Source of the DNA: Pseudoscleropodium purum
Lineage: Eukaryota > Streptophyta > Bryopsida > Hypnales > Brachytheciaceae
Direction of reading: 5' to 3'
Assembly: GCA_963969395.1 (NCBI GenBank)
Contig: OZ017797.1
Span: 8,742,001-8,806,000 of the forward strand
DNA length: 64,000 nt
Made by a program: the position numbers and the translations under genes. Under the pieces are notes generated by a model that was not told the origin of the DNA, did no database searches, and saw only the letters and a list, made by a program, of their open reading frames with translations. Shown here one piece after another: positions 41,868 to 55,000 of this stretch; within the stretch, counting starts at the first letter, position 1; the number at the start of each line of letters is the position of its first letter.

Positions 41868-42080
41868 AAAAAACGTCTTCCAAAAAAATAAATAAAAATA
41901 TGAAAAATAAATATGGAATAAAAGTAAAATTAAAGAAAAAAATTTAAAAAGTATTGGGAAAAAAATCAAACTAAAGTAAAATAAAAAGGAAAAAATATAA
42001 AAAGGGTAAGGGAAAATGAAAAAATGCAAAAAGAAAAAAATGGGGAAAAATGGAAAAGGGAACCTAAAAAAAATTTAGAG
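41868..42080. repeat. A-rich low-complexity tract
   Basis: The plus strand is almost pure purine, with runs of A broken by G and occasional T over about 200 bp. No coding content is credible. Confidence 0.8.
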
Positions 42081-42594
42081 AATTCATTTGATGATCATAG
42101 GGTGGTTACTGGATATAGAGTGATCATTGTAGTTGTTGGCCATTTACACCCTCATATTGCCAAACATTTGATAAAATTTACACCCTCATATTCATACTTC
42201 TAAAATGCATAAATATGTTCTACTCCATATGCTCCAAATCATTTCAATTGTTCCAAATGTATGTTAATACGATGCAAATGAAGTACAAAGAAGAATGTGG
42301 CTTGTCCCCCCTACTTTGGAACATTGATGATCCCTACTTGAAGTAAAAGAACCTTCAACTCGTTGAAACTATAACTAGGTGCATGAATGAATTGATCATC
42401 ATGGATGTCCATTTTGCAAAAGTACTAGTACAAGTAGTACAAGTGCTTACAATTCACGTACGCTTGACACCCTCCAATAGTAGAAATGGACATTTGAATA
42501 AAGTTCGGGCATGTGCACAAGGGAAACATACCTAATGTGATTCGGTATACATTTTTGTTTGGGCCTGTCCCGGTCTCTAGTGACACTATTGCAC

Positions 42595-43720
42595 CTAGAC
42601 TTGAAAAAGAAGCAAGGTCACTCCCAAAATTTGTCCTTTAAATGTTTTCAACACTTTTCCACTTGTTTCGTTGCTTTGTAGTTGGTGCATTTGCATTCCA
42701 CTGTATGGTTCGGTTGTTCTTAATTGTGGATATACACTTGCATCTTGTGGTGGCGGTTGATCATAGGAGACATTCTTCAATATGTTTGACATGTTAAATA
42801 GTCGTCGTGGAGACAATGTAGGGCGCTCTTGGAGATGGAAGCCAACATGTTGTAGATACAATGTCTCCTCTTGGTTGAGGTTGGTCCCCGTCAAGATAGG
42901 CCAAACCTCAGGCACCACAAGCCTATCTATAACATACTTGCGCTTTGTACCTGTTACACATCGTTCAATGTTATTCCAACAGAACCAAAAGTCCGCTACT
43001 ACCTCTCGCTTCATTCTTTAATCTTCTTTTCTACCACGATACGTCAGAGCGGGTATTCCCTTCCTTCCTCTTGCAATTTTGGCAATGCATTTGATGTTGG
43101 ACACTTGTTGTTGAGCTTGACATTTTGCGTTCGATTTGTGGCTAATCCTTGCAATGTGCCACTTTGATGTATTGCAATCGCTTTCAAATGCAATTGTAAT
43201 ATGTCGGTTTGGTTGCACCATAGCTTGCTTCCCTTTGCCCTCAAGATTCTCAAAAGAAGCTATAGAGGACCTTATTCGAATACGAGGTTGAGAAAAATTC
43301 ACTTTGTCGGGTTGATGTAAATCTCCTTCATCACCAATTGGAATGTCCAACTTCCACTTTATGCTTCCAAAGATCTCTTCTCCTTCCAAATGTAGTATAT
43401 GTGTTCCAAAATCCTCAGTTCCTGGTAATGTGTTCATCACCTCTGCCATCTTTTGGGGGTCTCCGCTTTGTCTTGCAGCTCTCAATTTCAACTCCCCTTT
43501 TGATGGACCGGATCCACATGCATGTCCTTTTAAATAAGTACGGTAGTTTGTCATTTGTATCCAAGCATGGATGTTGTCATCACAAGTGGTGTCAAATAAG
43601 TTGTTGCCTCAGTTGCCAGACATTTGAAGCAACTTCTTATGAATTTTTTCTGACAAGTTGCATGGTGGCATGTCTGCCAATTCCTCCAAACTCAAATCAT
43701 GTACAACCATTTCTAGAAAA
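42595..43720 (-). pseudogene. 3' exon of a decayed transposase-like gene
   Basis: A minus-strand frame continues from about 43720 to 42595 with two internal stops, a TGA near 43610 and a TAA at 43018-43020. It encodes a segment around MPPCNLSEKIHKKLL, TNYRTYLKGHACG and LEGEEIFGSIKWKLDIP, followed by a C-terminal part. I read it as the second exon of the gene whose first exon lies at 48610-46466: same strand, with a good donor at that exon's end and an intron now holding a 2.28-kb insertion. The exact acceptor is not settled. The fold of this part is unknown to me; the composition recalls C-terminal regions of large transposase-like proteins in seed-free plants. Confidence 0.6.
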
Positions 43721-44081
43721 CATTACCTCAATATTAATCAATAATATCATTTCAAACATGAAATCTCAAAGTCATTGTAAATTGAAGCAACCAAGTGCAT
43801 ACATTTGAAATCATACCAGAAGCCTTTGAATGTTAAGAATTGTTTTGTGTACATATATTTTGCTTATTTAAAAGAACATTGTAGTCACTAGCCAACTTCA
43901 CTCTTTGAAAAGCTACAAATCAATTTTGAATGTCATCCACTATTTTGTTTTTTTTGAACGGGATTAGAAATGGAGGGCCTCAAGGTATCCCCATTTCTAA
44001 TCTTGTACAGAAAAACAAAAATCAAAAAACAAAAAACAACTTGTCCAATGATAAATTTTTACAAAGAATTCATGCATGCAT

Positions 44082-46361
44082 TGTCGCAGCTTAAAATTTT
44101 GATTTTCTTAGTATACACCAAAATAGGAACGGAAACTAGTCATTAGGGAACCGGATCCGATAAGGTGGAGAAGGAAAACTCAAAATTAGCACGGAATGTG
44201 AAGTAGTGGGCCTCTTGGATCTAATCCGGTCGGGAGTAACTAACGACGGAAATGGAATGCAACACGGATTAGGTCTAGGACCGGATTATGATGATGAACC
44301 GGATTATGATGGTAAACCGGATTCATGATGACAAACCGGAAAGGGTCCAGGGAGTATAAAAGGAGGAGCTTTCACTGTTGCACCCCCTTTTAGAAACTCG
44401 ACCTTGAGCGTGCGCGGTTGAGTTTTTGGAATTTGTGCGTTTGTGTTCTGTTCGTTTTGATTCCGGTTGAGATCGGAGAGAGAACGTGAGGAACGGGACA
44501 TGCGGCTAGGAGAGAGTGAGATAGATTGGAGAGGGAATGCCGCCGCTACGTAGGTCTAGATCGGCGAGTCCCTCTGGAGGCGAGGTGAAGCTCCGGAAAG
44601 TCATTCCGGTTATTCCCTCCACAGAGCCGGAAAAGTCTCAACTCATGGAGGATCTCAAATCCATGGGTTGCCTCGGGTTTGCCGAGAAACCCTGGGGTTT
44701 TAGGGAGGAGAGAATGGTCAAGGAGCTCCTCGGAAAGCTGTCCAATCAGTTTGACAACACCGTGAGAGGAACTCCCGTCAGCTGGAACGAGGGAATGTGG
44801 AGAGCGGTTTAGGGATGGCGAACCGGAAGGATGAGTTTGTCCGAGGGAAGTTCCAGGGAGCCGTCAATTCGAAGGACGGATACGCGGTCGAGGATTGCGA
44901 GGATGACCGACACCGTCGGCTCCTGCAATTTCTGGTTCCGGTTCTTCACCCGGAAACGCCGACCAGGGTGACGATCACCCTCGGCAACACCATTTTCGGT
45001 GCCCTCAGTGGTACCCGGAAAGTGGACTGGGCACGAGACCAGATATCACCATCGACCTGGAGTCTCCACCCAGATCTAATCCTGCGGAGGGGGAACGGGT
45101 CCGGAATTTGAGTGAAGTCTTCGAGGAGCTAGTCCCGGAGATCGGAAGCCCGACAATAGGATCTAGAGTTGTAGGGTAGATAGGATTTTGGATTTCAGTT
45201 AGGAGTAGGAGCGGATCCGGATCCGGATCCGGCTCAACAGTATTAGGTTAGCCGGAAGTTAGATTAGGATGGCGGCGGACCCCCACGGGTTTTCCGCTCC
45301 TTTTTGTGCTTTTAGGGTTTTTACCCTTTGTATATAAATCGGTTCCCGCGATGGGAATTGGGAGTTTTTCATTTTGCAAACTTCTTGTACTTTTCTATTC
45401 TCTTCATTGTGTGTCTCTCTCCAGCGCGACAGGATTGTATGATGTGGAGTTAGGATAGTACGAGTTGGTTTGCGAGTGATTTCTCCCCTTGGTGTTTTTT
45501 TTCCGATCCTAGGTGCATGTGAGTAGGTATCGAAGAGTTGGGAGTGAACTTACTTCCTCAGCACGTCTAGAGTTTGAGATTCCGGGTGAGAAAGCCGTTG
45601 TTAGGCTAGGCGGGTAGGGAGGGATTCCTTAGCTGCGCTAGAACTCCCGGGTGGGAAATCCGGTTGAGTGTCCGATCTCCTGTGAGGTCTCACCACCCGT
45701 ATGGGTAACGGAAGAACTTTAGTTGATGTTGGAACGGACGGGTGCACTTGTAACCACCTGTCTTCGCACGGATCGGAAGTAGCATCAAAGTCGTTGTAGT
45801 ACGAGAGGGTCGAGTGTGGGGTCTTTGTGTGACCTACAACCCGGATTGCTATCTGGGTTGTTGTGAAGGACCAAACCGGATCCGGATTAGTTTAGGAGTT
45901 TAGGAAGTAGGACAGTGGGTCTTCAGCCACTATAAGTCACGGAAGGAGTGGTGGGCCTACCACTCTCAAATGTAAGCGGCGACCCCTCTGATGGTGAAAC
46001 AGAGGCAAAACTAAACCAGATAGGATTACGGATACAGGATGACCATCCGGACCGGATTGGTCAGGACGGATTTCCAGGATCGGAAGTTGTGAGATCCTGG
46101 GATTTGGGTATTTGTATGGACCGGATAGTTAGTAGGACCGGAAGAAGGAGTAATCCGGTCTGTAGTTATCCGGTGTGGTGGTATTTCTGGTTCTAGATCT
46201 AGGACCGGAAAGTAAGATTGGGATACTGACTTAGCTTAACTGCTTAATAGAGCTAGATACTTCACAAGATCTCGTGGGTTTGATCTTTAGAGTCACTTAG
46301 TTATACTCTAGAGCGATTTTTGTGAGTATAATGGAGAATTGACCTGCCCTGTGCTGCGACA
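44082..46361 (+). mobile_element. TGTCGC element copy 1 (solo-LTR-like, internally deleted)
   Basis: The ends are TGTCGCAGC and GCTGCGACA, flanked by the 5-bp target duplication TGCAT (44077-44081 and 46362-46366). TG...CA ends and a 5-bp duplication are typical of retroviral-type integrase. At 2,280 bp it lacks about 990 bp relative to copy 3; the deletion joins at GGGCACG (45029-45035), a word present at both deletion edges in copy 3. A TATA motif lies at 44355-44361 ahead of the ORF and a second (TATATAAA) at 45331-45338, about 1 kb before the end. It sits inside the transposase intron, antisense to that gene. Confidence 0.85.
44537..45111 (+). pseudogene. Broken ORF of TGTCGC element copy 1
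   Basis: The frame opens at ATG 44537 (MPPLRRSRSASPSGGEV), loses about 20 bp near 44810 so that the frame closes after NEGMWRAV, resumes at 44797 in another frame with the segment FVRGKFQGAVN, and is then cut by the large deletion after TRKVDWAR. It cannot make the full protein seen in copy 3. Confidence 0.8.
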
Positions 46362-46465
46362 TGCATACTCTAAATCAAATAAGAACAATCCTATTTTGAA
46401 TTTAACAATTCAAAATAAAAAAATGAAATGCAAAATTTTTATGTTAGTATGGAGGGTGTACTTAC

Positions 46466-48610
46466 CATTTGCATGAATCCTCCCCATTGTCGATACCTAA
46501 AATGCCAAAATGCAAGCCAATGCTCTGAGTGGTGAAGTGCATCTTCAGTGGCAGCTCCAAATGATAACCACCATGACCTAATTGTAAGGTAACGTGTCTC
46601 TGCTTCATCCATAGTCTTTGCATCTTTGTATTATTTGCATAAGCTATTGTATTGTTGCTAGAAGGCTTCCTTGATGTGCTTTTGCGTGTGCTTTTGAAGA
46701 GAAGTACTCCAATGTAATAAGCACATTCTCTCCCGATTCTCCATTTTGTCATTGGCTGACCCAAATCCACAAACAACATTCCAATTGGCCATAGCGCTAT
46801 CTGCCATGAATTCCTTGAAGTTTGGATGATCTATTCCATATCGTGCTATAACTGCATTCAAATACCTCCAAAATTGCACTTGGATCTTAGTATCTTCAAA
46901 TTGTGTGTCACATGTTGAAATGGTCATGACTTTCTTGTATTCTGTATCGTACACGTGGCAAGCCATCGTGGTCTACTCCTTCATACATTTCACGTGGTCG
47001 AACATCATCCCCGCATTTTGCAAATTCCCTATGGGTTGGATGCGCCTAACCAAGTCTACTCCACTTCCTAGTCCTTCGGTGAGCATCTTGAAAATGTACT
47101 CCTTCTCCTTCCCTTGGCCAGGAAAAACGCTATCGTGAATGTATTCAAACCTACACTCCTTCATGGTCATGATGCTATCAATCACACCTCCCTAGTTGTT
47201 TGAGCGATATGAAGATATCACATTCCGTATGTTTGGACTACTCAAGTATTGGAAATGGTCCATCACCTCTTTTAGCTCTTCCCCCTTCAACATTTCCTTC
47301 TCTCCCTCACCGTTGTGAAATAAGTAGTTTAGGAAAAATTCCTTACTAGCAGAAAGAGCAATTGCAGAGTTGGTGGCCATAGGTGTTTTGGCCACTTGTT
47401 GTGCAATTAGTCCACAAATTTCTTTCGTGGAATCTTTGTATATGCCTTTTGCAATAGGATGACCATGATTTCTAAAGTGAATGGCAACCCTATTCATTTT
47501 AGAATTATCACTATAGGTGTAGTACATCCTAGCATCGCATGTGTTCAAGCACATTGGTGATTTCCTGCACAACTTTCAAACTAGAGAAGAATCTTTGGGA
47601 GGATTCTCCCCTATTGTAGAAGAAAACATTTTATAACCAATCCACTCTGTTTTGTTCTTCTTGGATGCTCTCTTCAAATAATCACACTCTAGATTTTCAC
47701 AAATAAGATGGCTAGCGCAATATGACTTACGGAACTTGAGATTGTTGGAGTTGTTAATGTTGGTCGTCACTAACTTACACCAAGGATGTCTATTATATCG
47801 TTTGTCCTTTCCTTCCAAGTTCTTGGCCATTGATGAAGATGCCAATGATCGACATGGAGGCAGTTCAAAGATGACATCTCTGTTGAACATTGGTGGAAGA
47901 AATTGGACATGATGATGCTTGATGTTGTTAAGATTCATTCTTGATAGTTCATTTCGCGAGTGATGCATGTTGGCTAGTCTCCTAAAACATTCTATTATAC
48001 TCACTCGGTCAACTAGAGTTGGATGCATTGGAGGACATGAGAAACAATACTGTGCAAGACTATTTGACGGAGTTTCCGATAAATAGTTCTCAAATGCATT
48101 TTCACTTGATATGAGTGGAATTCCGCAAGATTGCTTTTGATTTGTCAAGTCAAGGGACTCTCCTTCCAATTCACTAGACAACTCTATGATTGTGTCCAAT
48201 TTCTCAACCTTCACAGCTCATAGAATGGCACTGCTTCCAAAGACCGGGAATGCTTTATGAGGCAGACTAGGCAAAATAGTTTGAGACATATAAGGCATGT
48301 CCATTGTGGTGTTAATTGGCTGACAACTTACTATCTCTGTGGACATAGCTATCATAGACAATGGAAGTCCATAAGCTCTATAATTTCCCAAATGCAAATA
48401 CCAATAGTGACCTTCTTTGACAGACTTGACAACATGATTACATTGTTGTAACTCACTAGACTCTGACTTCTTCTCTTCTTTGATATAGATTGAGGACTCT
48501 ACAAATCTAAAGCGTATGTGAAGGAGGTGGCTTGGAACTCTAGCATGCCCTCCTTTGTCTATTAGAAACATAAATGGAACCTCATGACCATCTACTCGAA
48601 TTGAAGCCAT
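46466..48610 (-). pseudogene. 5' exon of a decayed MULE-like transposase gene
   Basis: One minus-strand frame of 715 codons runs from the ATG at 48610 to a GTAAGT donor at 46465 without any frameshift, but with stops at 48220, 47578, 47194, 46975, 46660 and 46633. Residues around NLKFRKSYCASHLICENLEC suggest a zinc-binding segment like the GCM/FLYWCH fingers fused to MULE transposases. Later segments such as FKEFMADSAMANWNVV, MCLLHWSTSLQKH and HWLAFWHFRYRQWGGFM resemble the catalytic region of Mutator-like transposases: an Asp strand with FMADS, then a conserved H-W helix. The family is abundant in seed-free plants as I recall it; the superfamily call is moderate. With six stops it is inactive unless read through. 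Confidence 0.65.
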
Positions 48611-50946
48611 GATTACAGTACATGGGATGTGAGAAGCAAAAATGAAATGGAAGGGTGCTTGCCTTGTTACAAAAAGATCTTAAACCTAATATAATACTTA
48701 AGTATGTAAATGTTTGTGACAGCTGTAGTCTAGCTTTTCAGCTTTTTATAGAACTTTTTCGATTTTCTATGACATTTCATACATTATTTATATATATATT
48801 AGAATTTTAGTGTAAAAGTAACTTCAAAATGCATTAAAGTGTCCAAAAAGTAAAAAGATACTTTAGTGAGTAGCTACAAACTAATAGAAAAGGGCAAAAA
48901 GGCAAAGAAAAAGTAAAAGTAAAAGAAAAAGGAGAAAGATAAAGAAAAATCTGAGGTTAAAGAAAAAGAAAATGCAAATTAGGGATTTGGAGGTGCAAGC
49001 AGGAACGTCGCGCTGGTCACGACGAGTTGCAACCTTTCCAATCACCCCCGGATTTCTAATTTAATCCTTCTTTCTCCTTCCATTTTCCCCCTGTGCCGTG
49101 ACAATCTCTTGCGCTATTGTTCTCATCTTTCAAGCGCTGTATCGTAAACTGTGTTATTGTGTTGATTTTTGTGCTGGATATTTTCACGCAATTTGCGCAG
49201 TAAATAAAATTATTGTACTTTGAATTGTGTGTAAATTGTGTACTTGTGATGTAATTGTACTGGAATGCTGTTGGGCCATTGCAATTGCGCGTAATAAACA
49301 TGAGGTTTGGTGGAGCGTGGATGAATTGAAGGCGCTGGTTTAGTTCGGCCAGTTGCTTGAGGATTCAGCATCTTTCGAATTCAATGCTACAACAGTACAC
49401 ACCACAAGGAGATTGTGAATCTCGTGAAGCGTGAAGAGTGGTGTCAGTACTGAAACTTGATAGATTGAAATTTTGCAGACGTTTGTGCAAGTGACAATTC
49501 AGTTGTATGGGAGTCATCTCAACACTTGGAAATTGTCATCTAGTGCGTGAATTGTAGACATATAGTCCCTGTGAACTGCTGATTTTTGAAGCTTCAACCG
49601 GTTTGAAATGCATCTGTGAAGATTTCGTGTTCCAAAGTGAAGTTTGCTGGAAGTGTAAAAATCAGGGTATTTGATTGGATGTTTTAAATTATTATTAATA
49701 ATTATTTGATTAAATTATCATGTCAATTGATAGAACATAGAATATATTTTTGGTGAGTTTTTAAATCACTGAATTCGGACATCGCATGCATAAGTTGATA
49801 ATTTCCAAACTTGTTTCATTGTTACAGTCGGAAAGTCCTCTTGTCACCATTGGAGTTAGGGATTCAGCTGAGAAATTAGGGTATTCGAACTTGAGTTCTA
49901 AAATTATTGTTATAAATTATTTGATTAGAATTCAGTTATTTAAAATACATTATAGAGTATTTTACTATTTGATCTTGGAATAATTGGAATGGGTGGCTTC
50001 ATTATCAAGTTATTAATTTCCGAACTTGATCAATTTGCACAGCCTTAAAAGACATTGTCACAATTAAGATTAGGGAATTGGCTGTGAACTGAGGGTATTT
50101 GGTAATCCATTTTCAAATTCTTATTATAAATAATTTAATTAAATTTTGATCATTTATAATAAAACACAGAATACTTTGTTCATTAGCTTTGAAATTATTG
50201 TAATTAGGAATTTTATAAAAAAATTATTAATTTTCAAATACCTCTAATTTATACAAAACTAAATGAACCTATTGACCAAACAATTAAGGGTTTGAGTTAG
50301 AGTTTTCAGTTTTGGATTAGAGTATCTTAGGGTTTGGTAATAGATGTACGGTTATAGGTTAAAGTTAATTGTGTGTGGTAATAAGGTTGTACTTGGAGAC
50401 TTAGAAGAAACTTACTAGTTAATGGTACTAGTGTTTGATTGGGAATATTTATCGAGCACTTTTAGATACATGAAGCTTTATTACATATATTGAAATAGTT
50501 TTCTTTTGAAATGATCTGTAGGTAGAGCATGCTAACTTTGCAAGTGATTGGCCCTATTGTCCTTGTGTGTTGCTTGTGACTGCAATTTTTTTTGTAAGTA
50601 TATACTAAACTTTTAAACTCTAAATCTTTTTGAAATATTAAAAAAAAGGTATATTTGTACTATGTTCAAAATACTATAGTGGGCTGTACTGAAGTCAAGT
50701 CCTACATTGCATTCATACACAAGTCAGTCCAACTTGATACATTGTCTAGAAATATTGTCCTGAGCCCTAGAACACTAGACAGGACAGGGACATGCATGTT
50801 GAGTCTTTTATCTTATAATGGACTGTTGAGTGTTTCTTGGGCTATTTAGTGGGAATAAAAAGGAATTTTTATTCTATCTTCAAAACTTAAGTACAAAGTG
50901 ACATTTGAACACATTACACTAACCTTACATAGATCATTCCCTAGTG
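48611..50946. other. Noncoding region upstream of the decayed transposase
   Basis: It holds a purine-rich tract at about 48885-48975 and AT-rich DNA with only short frames. The transposon's terminal repeat may lie here, but I could not identify it. Confidence 0.4.
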
Positions 50947-51227
50947 CAGGGTTGACGAATGTCAACGTCCGCTCCAAAATAGCGTCCGTTTTCCGGACGT
51001 CCGGACGCTAGCGGACGCAGCGTCCCGACCGCCGTTGGAAAGTGGATGGGCGGGACGGGGCGGACGGCCCGAGGCGGACGCCCAGATCGTGCGGACCAAA
51101 TCAGTCCGCACGTCGATCGGACGGCCGTAATCAGGCGGACAGGGCGGACGCTGCGGACACATCGGACACTGCGGACACAGCGTCCGCGTCCGGACGTCCC
51201 GGACATCCGGACGTCGTGTCAACCCTG
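50947..51227. mobile_element. hAT-type non-autonomous element A (CpG-rich)
   Basis: The ends are CAGGGTTGAC and GTCAACCCTG, with a perfect 8-bp target duplication CCCTAGTG (50939-50946 and 51228-51235). CAGGG-type termini and 8-bp duplication are the hAT signature. The 281-bp body is almost entirely permutations of CGGACG and CGTCCG, very GC-rich inside AT-rich DNA. Apparent ORFs on both strands are low-complexity and not genes. Confidence 0.88.
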
Positions 51228-52007
51228 CCCTAGTGTTCAAACTTGGTAGCGTTTGGAATAGGGATTCCAAAAACCTAACTACAACAGCCGATGACAAAGG
51301 GCTACTAGTACAATATACGAGGTCATTTTCAAATTTAACTTTGAATAGGATATATTTGATTTCATGCCATCGTCCTTTACCTTCATGGCAACCACCTTGT
51401 AGGAAGAATATAAATGAGACTAGGTGGTTGTGTCAATACTTTAATGAGTGCGTCTTTTCAAAATTTCAAGTTATAGTATTTAAAAAAAATACTAAATCAA
51501 ATTAGGTGGCCTAGTCAGTTTAGGGTACTGTTCGTGCATTTAATGTTGTACTACTTCGGCAATGGTAATGACAAATTCTCGACTTACACTCCATTATTAA
51601 AGGAATAGACACTGTCAGAATTACCGTTTGTTGCCACCTCCAAAATCCTAGGGAATTGACAACACATTGAACTAAGTGTGTGGCGGCGCAGTTGTCAATT
51701 ACAAGTTAGGGGTCTATCAGAAATTTTTTAGAGGATGTCGTGCAGTCATCATGCTTAATATTGGTTCTAAAGAACTACATATTTGACCCATCTCCTTGAA
51801 AGACTCATTTCAGTTGGATTACTGAGAGGAGGTAGTAGTTTTGTTTAGAGGAGAATTCATACATTTTGTTGTCCCCACATGCTTTTAGAATACCATCACT
51901 CAATTTCTATAGTTCCAAAGCACATGAAGAAGAAGAAGAAGAATTTTCAAATCTTAACTTACTGCTTGATTGAAAATCACAATAGTATTCATTGTTTTAT
52001 ACCAAGG
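51228..52007. other. Spacer between hAT element A and TGTCGC copy 2
   Basis: It is noncoding apart from short frames, with a GAA microsatellite near 51904-51922. Confidence 0.4.
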
Positions 52008-55000
52008 TGTCGCAGCACAGGGCAGGTCAATTCCCCATTATACTCACAAAAATCGCTCTAGAGTATAACTAAGTGACTCTAAAGATCGAACCCACGAGAT
52101 CCTGTGAAGTATCTAGCTCTATTAAGCAGTTAAGCTCAGTTAGTATGCCAATCTTACTTTCCGGTCCTAGATCTAGAACCAGAAATACTACCACACCGGA
52201 TAACTACAGACCGGATTACTCCTTCTTCCGGTCCTACTAACTATCCGGTCCGTACAAATACCCAAATCCCAGGATCTCACAACTTCCGATCCTGGAAATC
52301 CGTCCTGACCAATCCGGTCGGAATGGTCATCCTATACTCGTAATCCTATCCGGTTTGGTTTTGCCTCTGTTTCACCATCAGAGGGGTCGCCGCTTAATTT
52401 TGAGAGTGGTAGGCCCACCACTCCTTCCATGGCTTATAGTGGCTGAAGACCCACTGTCCTACCTTCTAGACTCCTAAACTAATCCGGATCCGGTTTGGTC
52501 CTTCACAACAACCCAGATAGCAATCCGGGTCGTAGGTCACACAAAGACCTCACACTCGACCCTCTCGTACTACAACGACCTTGATGCTATTTCCGATCCG
52601 TGCGAAGACAGGTGGTTACAAGTGCACCCGTCCGTTCCAACATCAACTAAAGTTCTTCCGTTACCCATACGGGTGGTGAGACCTCACAGGAGATCGGACA
52701 CTCAACCGGATTTCCCACCCGGGAGTTCTAGCGCAGCTAAGGAATCCCTCCCTACCCGCCTAGCCTAACAACGGCTTTCTCACCCGGAATCTCAAACTCT
52801 AGACGTGCTGAGGAACTAAGTTCACTCCCAACTCTTCGGTACCTACTCACATGCACCTAGGATCGGAAAATAAACACCAAGGGGAGAAATCACTTGCCAA
52901 CCAACTCGTACTATCCTAACTCCACATCATACAATCCTGTCGCGCTGGAGAGAGATACACAACGAAGAGAATAGAAAGGTACAAGAAGTTTGCAAAATGA
53001 AAAACTCCCAATTTCCATCGCAGGAACCGATTTATATACAAAGGGTAAAAACCCTAAAAGCACAAAAAGGAGCGGAAAACCCGTGGGGGTCCGCCGCCAC
53101 CTAAATCTAACTTCCGGTCTAACCTAATACTATTGAGCCGGATCTGGATCCGGATCCGCTCCTACTCCTAACTGAAATTAAAATCCTATCTACCCTACAA
53201 CTCTAGATCCTATCGTCGGGCTTCCGGTCTCCGGGACTAGCTCCTCGAAAACTTCACTCAAATTCCGGACCCGTTCCCCCTCCGTAGGATTCGGTCCGGG
53301 TGGAGACTCCAGGTCGATGGTGATATCCGGTCTCGTGCCCGGAGTCCCAGTCCGTGCAGACTTCTTGGACTCAGGAGTCCAATCCTTCCTGTCCTTCGCC
53401 ATAGTTGCATCCGGAAAGAGGTCCGGTAGTGAGATGTCCGAAAGGTGAATACCCTTGTCGCACGTCGCTCCCGTCAGCTTCCGGCTGCTCTCCTCGATCC
53501 GGTCCGCTGCCTTCCGCCCCTCCACCATTGCCGTCTCCACCTGCTCGGCGAAGTCCACGAGAATCCGGACCATCCGGGAACCGGATAGTTTCTTCTCTTT
53601 GTGGATCTTCTCGTCGAAGAGCTTCGCCTTGGCCGCTGCCGTTCCGGTCTCTCCCAGGACCGCCTTGATCTGCTCGGCCACCTTCCGAGTCTCCTCCGCC
53701 ATCTCCCGAGGGGCCGTCACGTCTTCCTGATAGGCGAAAAGTGTTGCCTTCAGTTTATCTACCTCCTCCTGCAACCGGCGGATCTCGGCTTCCTACTTCC
53801 GGGTCTCTTCCGGAATTGGTCTTCTCGGCTTCCGGTTTCTCCTCCGGGGCCGGTTTGTCTTGACCGGGAGGCGTCCCGCGCTTGTGTGGAGGCGTCAGCT
53901 TCTGTCGCTTGATCGGCGGCATCGGCTCCTCCTCTTCCTCGCTGGACTCCCGGTCTGACCCGGAATCGGATTCCGCCTCGTCATCCGTCTCCGACTCCCC
54001 ATACTTCAGGAGCACTTCCTGCGTCTTCCACGCCCTCTCCTCTATGTCGGTGAGGACTTGGTTCTCCCGATAGAGGTGGAAGAGATAAGGGCACACTGGA
54101 GTGGCCCTTTTCTTCCCAACCCTACTAACAAGCTGGGCCACGAGATCGGAAATGATCCGTGCCCAGTCCACTTTCCGGGTACCACTGAGGGCACCGAAAA
54201 TGGTGTTGCCGAGGGTGATCGTCACCCTGGTCGGCTTTTCCGGGTGAAGAACCGGAACCAGGAATTGCAGGAGCCGACGGTGTCGGTCATCCAAGCAATC
54301 CTCGACCGCGTATCCGTCCTTCGGGTTGACGGCTCCTTTGAACTTCCCTCGGACAAACTCACCTTCCGGCTCGCCATTCCCAAACCTCCTGCCCGGAAAC
54401 CGTAAACCGCTCTCCACATCCCCTCGTTCCAGTTGACGGGAGCTCCCCTCACGGTGTTGTCAAACTGGTTGGACAACTTTCCGAGGAGCTCCTTGACCAT
54501 TCTCTCCTCCCTAAAACCCCAAGGTTTCTCGGCAAACCCTACGCAACCCATGGATCTGAGATCATCCATGAGTTCAGCCTTTTCCGGCTCTGTGGAGGGA
54601 ATAACCGGAATGACTTTCCGGAGCTTCACCTCGCCTCCAGAGGGACTCGCTTGTCTCGACCTACGTAGCTGAGGCATTCCCACTCACATCTACCTCACTC
54701 TCTCCTAGCCGCACGTCCTGTTCCTCACTTCCTCTCTCCGATCTCAACCGGAATTAAAACGAACAGAACACAAATGCACAGACGCACAAACGACAAAAAC
54801 TCAATCGTGCGCTCAAGGTCGAGTTTCTAAAAGGGGGTGCAACAGTGAAAGCTCCTCCTTTTATAGTCCCTGGACCCTTTCCGGTTTGTCATCATGAATC
54901 CGGTTTACCATCATAATCCGGTTCATCATCATCATCCGGTCCTAGACCTAATCCGTGTTACATTCCGTTTCCGTTGTTAGTTACTCCTGACCGGATTAGA

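Noticed and set aside
41826..42029. A 67-residue Phe/Leu/Tyr-rich membrane-like ORF
   Set aside because: It is the complement of an A-rich tract; the hydrophobicity results from TTT and TTA codons.
45948..46196. An 82-codon frame also seen in TGTCGC copies 3 and 4
   Set aside because: It starts with GTG rather than ATG and lies in the noncoding tail. Shared openness is explained by the high similarity of young copies.
42595..48610. Two separate genes at 42.6-43.7 kb and 46.5-48.6 kb
   Set aside because: Same strand, complementary parts of one transposase-like protein, and a strong donor at 46465 favour a single gene split by an insertion.
50934..51297. Overlapping Arg/Pro-rich ORFs on both strands
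   Set aside because: They are translations of the CGGACG repeat array in hAT element A and have no stable composition beyond the repeat.
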